Source: JAFGNV01 sp964612485
GTDB taxonomy: Bacteria; Chloroflexota; Anaerolineae; 4572-78; J111
Direction: 5' to 3'
DNA length: 64,000 bases
NCBI GenBank assembly: GCA_964612485.1
Contig: CAZTFF010000020.1
Location: forward strand, 1 to 64,000
Part shown: positions 59,224-64,000 of the stretch, one piece after another
Layout of the letters: the number at the start of each line of letters is the position of its first letter
Numbering within the stretch: position 1 is the stretch's first letter
Notes under the pieces: model-generated
Databases searched by the model: none
Told to the model about the DNA's origin: nothing
The model's input: only the letters and a program-made list of their open reading frames with translations
Position numbers and translations under genes: made by a program

Positions 59224-60054
59224 TCAAATCAACAACCAATCGTTTTGCAGCAGATAATAACAGCGCTTTTGCCGGCGTACCAAATCAACGGCGGTATAAC
59301 CGGTGGCAAAGGCTTGTTCAAAGATTTCACGGGCGTGCAGCCGCCACGCGAGGGCCAACTCAGGGTCTTCGGCCTTGAGCCGGTCAATATCGGCGGGTAC
59401 TTCCACCCGGCAGAACGAGTCGGTGGGTCTGGAAAATATTCCCGGCGGCGCGAGCAGGCCGGTGCGTGATAAATCAGCCGGATTCAAAACAAGCGTATCA
59501 TCTACAGGCTGATCCTCCCCCTGCGAACCCGCCAACCGGTCGATCACCCGGCGAGAGTCCAGCCACCAATCCGCTCGAAAGCGGTCGCTGGGCAGGCCCC
59601 GGTTCAGGCCGTCTTGCATTGTTCCATACAAAGCGCGATGGTAGGTGTGGCAAACTGCCCCCAATTTTCGCAGGTTAAAACGGGCATTGCGCGTTTGCAG
59701 CGGGTCAAAGGTCCAGGTCATCAAACGAATGCCGCACGCCTGGGCTGCCTCGCGCTGGACCAATTTGAGCCGGTAGCCAATCCCCTGGTTTTGATAACCC
59801 GGCAAGACCCCCACCATATGAGACGCATACTTGAGGTGTTGACCATCACCGGTAAGGCCCAAAAAGCCAAACGCAAAACCAATGGGGTGGTCATCGTCTA
59901 GCGCCAGCAGCACAATACTGCCTTCTTTGGCCAGGGTCAGCACCGTATGGTCGGGAACCACCTTCAGATCATCACACTGCCACACCTGGGCTTGCAAGCG
60001 TTCAATCTCTCGACAGGCTTCAATGGTGGTTACAGGTTGAATAGAAACGGGCAT
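59224..60054 (-). CDS. GNAT acyltransferase (COG3375-like)
   Basis: Protein of 276 aa. The GNAT core ends with HMVGVLPGYQNQGIGYRLKLVQREAA (R/Q-x2-G-x-G/A acyl-CoA motif). WTFDPLQTRNARFNLRKLGAVCHTYHRALYGTMQDGLNRGLPSDRF is characteristic of the subgroup that often sits beside OSBS/NSAR genes and is proposed to N-succinylate amino acids. First gene of the operon; ATG 60054 with GAGGTGA. Confidence 0.84.
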   Translation of the reverse strand: MPVSIQPVTTIEACREIERLQAQVWQCDDLKVVPDHTVLTLAKEGSIVLLALDDDHPIGFAFGFLGLTGDGQHLKYASHMVGVLPGYQNQGIGYRLKLVQREAAQACGIRLMTWTFDPLQTRNARFNLRKLGAVCHTYHRALYGTMQDGLNRGLPSDRFRADWWLDSRRVIDRLAGSQGEDQPVDDTLVLNPADLSRTGLLAPPGIFSRPTDSFCRVEVPADIDRLKAEDPELALAWRLHAREIFEQAFATGYTAVDLVRRQKRCYYLLQNDWLLI

Positions 60055-60155
60055 CCGTCACCTCGACAATCATCGAGCCATTCTACACCAAAGCGCGGCA
60101 AACGGAAAACGGTTCGGCCTGCTTTCTTTCCTGTTTACATAATCATAAAGTAATA

Positions 60156-60184
60156 TTGCTTTTTCCCGTTCAAATAGGTATAAT
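60156..60184 (+). promoter_or_regulatory. Promoter of parvulin lipoprotein gene
   Basis: TTGCTT (60156-60161), 17 bp, TATAAT (60179-60184). A leader of about 70 nt precedes GTG 60262. No island element. Confidence 0.6.
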
Positions 60185-60261
60185 TGAAGAAGACATAAAG
60201 TTTTGGTTCATACTACATCTTGTATGAAAATCAATTATTTATCGCTATATAGTGTGATTCC

Positions 60262-61281
60262 GTGAAATATATTCTTTTTATTATTCTGGCAGTCGGCCTG
60301 ACCGGCTGCACGCTCAACGCCGCCCGGCAAAACTCCACGCCGCCGCTCGTTACCACAGACAACGTCACGCCCACCCCTTCGCCTGCGCCGACAACGGTTG
60401 CTGAAGAGATGATGGCTACCACCAGGCCCACAGGTGAAAATAGCGGGACGTCCGCAACTGAAAATGGCGGCCTGCCGGCGGTTGAGAATGGCCGCCCCGT
60501 GGCCGCCCGGGTCAACAACCAGCCCATCTACGAAGAAACGTACCGCAAACAGGTAGGGCAGCTTCAACAGGCCTTAACCGCCGGGTCCGGCAACGGCAGC
60601 GAACCCGACGCGGAACAGTTGACGCAAATCCGGCAGCAGGTGCTGTCCACGCTCATCGATCAGGCCATTATTGAGCAGGAAGCGGCTGAAGCAGGAATTA
60701 CAATAACCGATGAAATGGTGGAGGCCAAAATTCAAGAAAGCATTACCCAGGGCGGCGGCGAAACTCAATTTGAGGCGTGGCTTGCGGCCAACAATTTAAC
60801 GCAGGATGAATTCAGAGAACGGTTACGGGCCGAGTTGACCGCCAACCGGATGTACGAAGCCATCACCAACTATGTGCCGGAACAGGCCGACCAGGTAGAA
60901 ATGAGCCAGATAGTGGTGGCCGATGATGCCACCGCCTGGGATATTATTGACCAGTTAAAGAACGGCGCCAACTTTGCCGAATTAGCCCAACAATATTCTA
61001 TCGATGAGAGCAGCCGGGCCAACAACGGCAATCTGGGCTGGTTTCCCCAGGGGTTGGGGCTGGTGCCGGCGGAAGTTGAGAAAATTGCTTTTTCTATCGA
61101 ACCGGGACAGGTCAGCGGTCCCATCCAATCATCGCTGGGGTTTCACATCATCAAACTGGAAAACCGGGAAGCGGATCGCCCTTTGGAGGAGCTGCGCCCG
61201 GCGCTCAAGCAACAAATCTTTCTGTCGTGGCTGGCAGAGCAGCGATCTGCGGCTGAGGTGGAAACATATATAGAATTTTAG
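60262..61281 (+). CDS. Parvulin-type peptidyl-prolyl isomerase lipoprotein (PrsA/SurA-like)
   Basis: Protein of 339 aa. Signal peptide with lipobox LTGC (Cys near residue 14). A Ser/Thr/Pro linker leads to a SurA-N-like helical domain (~75-200) and a PpiC/rotamase domain (~210-310) with FAELAQQYSIDESSRANNGNLGWFPQG and VSGPIQSSLGFHIIKLENRE. It acts as a folding helper outside the membrane. GTG 60262 lacks a strong ribosome site. Its stop codon lies inside the target duplication of a MITE-like insertion. Confidence 0.9.
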   Translation: MKYILFIILAVGLTGCTLNAARQNSTPPLVTTDNVTPTPSPAPTTVAEEMMATTRPTGENSGTSATENGGLPAVENGRPVAARVNNQPIYEETYRKQVGQLQQALTAGSGNGSEPDAEQLTQIRQQVLSTLIDQAIIEQEAAEAGITITDEMVEAKIQESITQGGGETQFEAWLAANNLTQDEFRERLRAELTANRMYEAITNYVPEQADQVEMSQIVVADDATAWDIIDQLKNGANFAELAQQYSIDESSRANNGNLGWFPQGLGLVPAEVEKIAFSIEPGQVSGPIQSSLGFHIIKLENREADRPLEELRPALKQQIFLSWLAEQRSAAEVETYIEF

Positions 61282-61390
61282 TATCTTCTCAATAATCTGG
61301 GGCAAAGTTGGTTGAGCTTGTCGAAACCAACGGTCTTCGACAGGCTCAGACCTCGTTCCCCCGAAATATTGAGAAGATATGAATTTTAGT
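61273..61390. mobile_element. MITE-like palindrome with target duplication
   Basis: Direct repeat GAATTTTAGT at 61273-61282 and 61381-61390 flanks about 98 bp. The ends are inverted: ATCTTCTCAATA (61283-61294) and TATTGAGAAGAT (61367-61378). Inside, GGTTGAGCTTGTCGAA pairs with TTCGACAGGCTCAGACC. No coding capacity. The left direct repeat contains the TAG stop of the parvulin gene. Confidence 0.75.
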
Positions 61391-61496
61391 CAAAAAGTAC
61401 GCTGAACCTTTACTGGACATCATTGTCGTTTAGACTATACTTAATCTCTGGTTCTTTTTGATTGGATAGCATGAACGTAAGGAGACCCAGAGAGTT

Positions 61497-62822
61497 ATGG
61501 CACAAACGAAAAAGACAAGATCCCGCCTGGGATTGATCCTGGTTATCGGCGTATTTTCCGTACTGACCTTTATTCTGATTGCCGCCATTGTGATGCTGCT
61601 GGTAACACGATCAAACGCGCGAGGCACGGAGCGCGAAAGCCTGCTCATCAACACCAGCCCGCAAACCCGGTTGGATACAGATAAAGTAGACCCGGCGCTG
61701 GCCCTGGCCGCGTTGGGCGGATACCCGGAAGCCGAAATAATCATTGAAGCGATTGAAAAAGAACGGCCCGAAACCGCCCTGGCCGGCCTTCTGTTCAACC
61801 CGGAGCTAAGCGATAAAGAAAGCGCAGGTGATTTTCTTTTTTTAGCCAAAGCCTATGCCAACGATGGGCAATTGGAAAAAGCCAAATTCAGCTACGAAAT
61901 GGCCGCGACCATCTCCACCTTGAGTCCCGATCTGCCGGACACGGTCCGAACGACCATCTTTCTCCAGGCGGGCGAAGGGTTGATCGATCTGAACGAACCG
62001 GATTTGGCCAAATTTTATATTGACCAGGCATTTGTGATTGCCGCCGGTAGCCCGTTTTTACAGGCGGCGCAGCGCCGACCGATGTTGCAGCGCTTACAGA
62101 AAGACTACACGCTGCTGGGCGAACGGGAACTGGCCCGGCAAAGCCTGGACCTGAGCGCCAATCCACCGGACCTCGATTTTTTGCCGGAGAAGGTGACGCA
62201 TTTACCACCCGGCAGCGCGATTCCGCTGCCGCAGGCCATTCAGGAAGCGGAGACAAACCGGTGGATCAGGGCCCAGGAATTAGCGGCCATATTGGTAGAT
62301 CGGGGCGGCCATGCTCCTAAAGAAGCGATCACCGCCCTGGAAGAAACTTTACTTGAAGAAGATCGACAAAAGACAGCTTTTTTGGAAAATGAATTGGCTT
62401 CAACCGCCCAGATATCGGAAAACATCGACATCATCAAAGCCAAAATAAAGTGGTTATCCTTAAAATACAGAATTGCCAAACAAGGGTATGGCCTGAGCAT
62501 TGTGCCCGAATGGGAAACCAACGCCGAACAAATACGGGCCGATCTCACCAAAACCTATGAAAAACTGTATCCGTTGTATGCCGATTACATTGTGGCCTTA
62601 CCGGACGCGGATCAAATAGATAAAGCAACCGAAGAGAAACTTCGCCGCGAAGTGTTGGCCGGAGAATTGGGGCGCTACCCCAACTACCCGGAAGAACAAC
62701 GGAAAAAACAACTTTTAGATATGACCGAGCAATTGATCAACCAGCAAGTGGAGTTAAACGTTTTTTTGGGGATAGAAACTGTAGCCGGGCAAGAAAGATA
62801 CACCTTGCAAAAAGTGCAGTGA
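61497..62822 (+). CDS. Membrane-anchored protein with TPR-like helices
   Basis: Protein of 441 aa. An N-terminal helix (LGLILVIGVFSVLTFILIAAIVMLLVT, residues ~11-37) anchors a long helical exterior. Residues ~100-210 look like tetratricopeptide repeats (AKAYANDGQLEKAKFSYEMAATI; AGEGLIDLNEPDLAKFYIDQAFVIA; LGERELARQSLDLSA). No enzyme motif. ATG 61497 follows AAGGAG at about 12 nt. Function unknown; it is followed by another anchored protein. Confidence 0.75.
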   Translation: MAQTKKTRSRLGLILVIGVFSVLTFILIAAIVMLLVTRSNARGTERESLLINTSPQTRLDTDKVDPALALAALGGYPEAEIIIEAIEKERPETALAGLLFNPELSDKESAGDFLFLAKAYANDGQLEKAKFSYEMAATISTLSPDLPDTVRTTIFLQAGEGLIDLNEPDLAKFYIDQAFVIAAGSPFLQAAQRRPMLQRLQKDYTLLGERELARQSLDLSANPPDLDFLPEKVTHLPPGSAIPLPQAIQEAETNRWIRAQELAAILVDRGGHAPKEAITALEETLLEEDRQKTAFLENELASTAQISENIDIIKAKIKWLSLKYRIAKQGYGLSIVPEWETNAEQIRADLTKTYEKLYPLYADYIVALPDADQIDKATEEKLRREVLAGELGRYPNYPEEQRKKQLLDMTEQLINQQVELNVFLGIETVAGQERYTLQKVQ

Positions 62823-62858
62823 GTATTTCCCCTTTATTTACCAGGAAGGAGCTAGGTT

Positions 62859-63866
62859 ATGGATAGTCGAGTGCTGATCGTTCTGGTGGCAATGATTGCG
62901 GGGTTAATTATCCTGTCTTGTTTATGCTTTGCTACCATTTACTTTGTGCCGGATGTCCCCTTCAACCCGTTAAGCCCCAGCCGGGCCACCGCGATTGCCG
63001 CCACCCAACAGGCCGGGATCACGCTGGAACCGCCTACGTTTACCCCGGTTCCCACCTACCCGCCCACCTGGACTCCCACGCTTACATTTACGCCGGAACC
63101 GACCAAAACGGCCACAGACACCCGCACTCCCACCCCCACCCGAACCGACACGCCTACGCCAACCGCCACGCCCACTAAAACGCCCACGCCGGCCATCTTA
63201 CCCACCCCCACGCCTTTCCCGCCCTATCCTTTTGCCGGCACAACGGGCGATGGGGAAAATAATTGCGCCAATATCAAATTAAGATACACGGTTACGGGAG
63301 ACGATGGCGAACCGATTGCCGGTTACCAGATTCAATATGGCGAAATTGGCGTTCCCGGCAGCATTTTCCTGTCGGTGCCCACCGAATATGCCGAAGTTTA
63401 CGGGGTAACTTTGATTCCCGGCACAGACCGGACCGCGGTCAAACAATCGCATAACTGGTACGCGCACCTGATGCTCAATGGCGAAAAAGTAAGTAAATCG
63501 TCTTTGTTTACCACCGATCCCATTTTAGCCGACAACCCCAGCGATTGTGATGGCCTCAGCCCCGACGATGAGGATTTCCAACTGAACGAGTGCATTATGA
63601 ATCCGTGCGAGAGCGAAGGGGCCATCAACGTCAAACACATCGACTGGCAGCCAAGAGTTTCGCAGTTCAAACCATTTGCTACGGCCACACCCCGCCCGGG
63701 AATGTGTACGCCGCCCTACGCCGATTTTGTGCTGCCGCGCACGTGTTCCGACTGCGTGACCCAGGCCGACGCGCAGCGCCTTTTTGAAGCCGTTGGCGGG
63801 CCGGCGGTTGATATTTACGATTTTGACCGCGACGGCAACGGTATCGCTTGTGAAAATTTGCCGTAG
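62859..63866 (+). CDS. Anchored protein with Thr/Pro linker and excalibur-type domain
   Basis: Protein of 335 aa. N-terminal helix (VLIVLVAMIAGLIILSCLCFATIYFV), then a ~55-residue Thr/Pro stretch, a beta-rich domain (~125-220), and a Cys-containing end DCVTQADAQRLFEAVGGPAVDIYDFDRDGNGIACENLP that matches the excalibur calcium-binding motif (DxDxDGxxCE). Probably a cell-surface protein. ATG 62859 follows AGGAAGGAG. Confidence 0.82.
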   Translation: MDSRVLIVLVAMIAGLIILSCLCFATIYFVPDVPFNPLSPSRATAIAATQQAGITLEPPTFTPVPTYPPTWTPTLTFTPEPTKTATDTRTPTPTRTDTPTPTATPTKTPTPAILPTPTPFPPYPFAGTTGDGENNCANIKLRYTVTGDDGEPIAGYQIQYGEIGVPGSIFLSVPTEYAEVYGVTLIPGTDRTAVKQSHNWYAHLMLNGEKVSKSSLFTTDPILADNPSDCDGLSPDDEDFQLNECIMNPCESEGAINVKHIDWQPRVSQFKPFATATPRPGMCTPPYADFVLPRTCSDCVTQADAQRLFEAVGGPAVDIYDFDRDGNGIACENLP

Positions 63867-63923
63867 CTCAAACCCTTTTTGCGGGGCGATAGATCGTGGT
63901 TCATCAACCAAAGGAGAAGGATT

Positions 63924-64000
63924 ATGGACCGTTTAGATAATCAAACTACAACCATTTTGCTGGCCGTTGTGCTGGGGATGACCGTACTCTCCTTTTTGTG
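63924..64000 (+). CDS. Partial CDS, membrane-anchored protein (runs off the window)
   Basis: AAGGAGAAGG precedes ATG 63924; the 25 complete codons visible read MDRLDNQTTTILLAVVLGMTVLSFL, an N-terminal membrane helix. It probably belongs to the same series of anchored surface proteins. Confidence 0.65.
   Translation, partial: MDRLDNQTTTILLAVVLGMTVLSFL

Noticed and set aside
1..64000. tRNA or rRNA genes, prophage, insertion sequence with transposase
   Set aside because: No cloverleaf, rRNA core sequence, phage structural gene or transposase was recognised by eye; a covariance-model search would be needed to exclude a small RNA.

Overview
The window looks like a chromosomal segment of a Chloroflexota bacterium, probably Anaerolineae-like. 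I infer this from surface proteins with a membrane anchor and long Thr/Pro linkers (PA14 and excalibur proteins), sugar ABC operons without a local ATPase, PRC-barrel paralogues, and frequent ATG, GTG and TTG starts. No rRNA or other taxonomic marker is present, so this is an inference. There is one 100-N assembly gap (34505-34604), flanked by an 18-bp minisatellite.

From 1 to about 52.6 kb the window is a stress and energy-maintenance gene island. Its operons are: FKBP and PAP2; a GH4 glycosidase facing a sugar ABC operon; PolX and a TrkA-C membrane protein; GAPDH; DUF72; a GAF histidine kinase; coiled-coil, PfkB and baeRF3; sucrose-phosphate synthase-like, sucrose phosphatase-like and a glycosyltransferase-GalT fusion; diacylglycerol kinase-like, FAD oxidoreductase, CHAD, persulfide dioxygenase-rhodanese, encapsulated-ferritin-like and AP2-like; a NarL/DevR-type response regulator; ChaB; ferritin-like, general stress protein, CopB-type P-ATPase, BON and nicotinate phosphoribosyltransferase; PA14, GNAT, isochorismatase, MgtC, YihY and CDF; and a large pseudo-receiver, DksA, PRC-barrel and ABC-2 operon facing CsbD/DUF883, KefB-like antiporter and PRC-barrel.

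The main discovery is a promoter class repeated 13 times in this island (6 on +, 7 on -). Each copy spans 79-82 bp. It has an upstream inverted repeat GAGYTAT-N5/6-ATARCTC, then 15-16 bp, then a 22-bp element (ATCRCCCR, three variable bases, TTAGTATRGGCA), then 16-17 bp counted from the -35-like end of that element, then a TAYAAT-like -10. Several copies carry a further CCCA-NN-TGGG palindrome upstream. The element heads nearly every operon of the island, including that of the NarL-type response regulator, and I found none after 49.3 kb. The layout suggests one local regulon under a two-component system. Its gene content (pfkB, nicotinate phosphoribosyltransferase, P-type ATPase, ferritins, stress proteins) recalls the mycobacterial DosR dormancy regulon, but the DNA motif differs.

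From 52.6 kb to the end the genes are ordinary and lack the element: TauE/SafE, IlvD, a four-gene operon (GNAT, OSBS/NSAR-like enolase, SAF-type oxidoreductase, cyclase), then a parvulin lipoprotein, a repeat-rich membrane protein and an excalibur protein. Several palindromic MITE-like elements are scattered through the window. One, with an 8-10 bp target duplication, sits on the stop codon of the parvulin gene.
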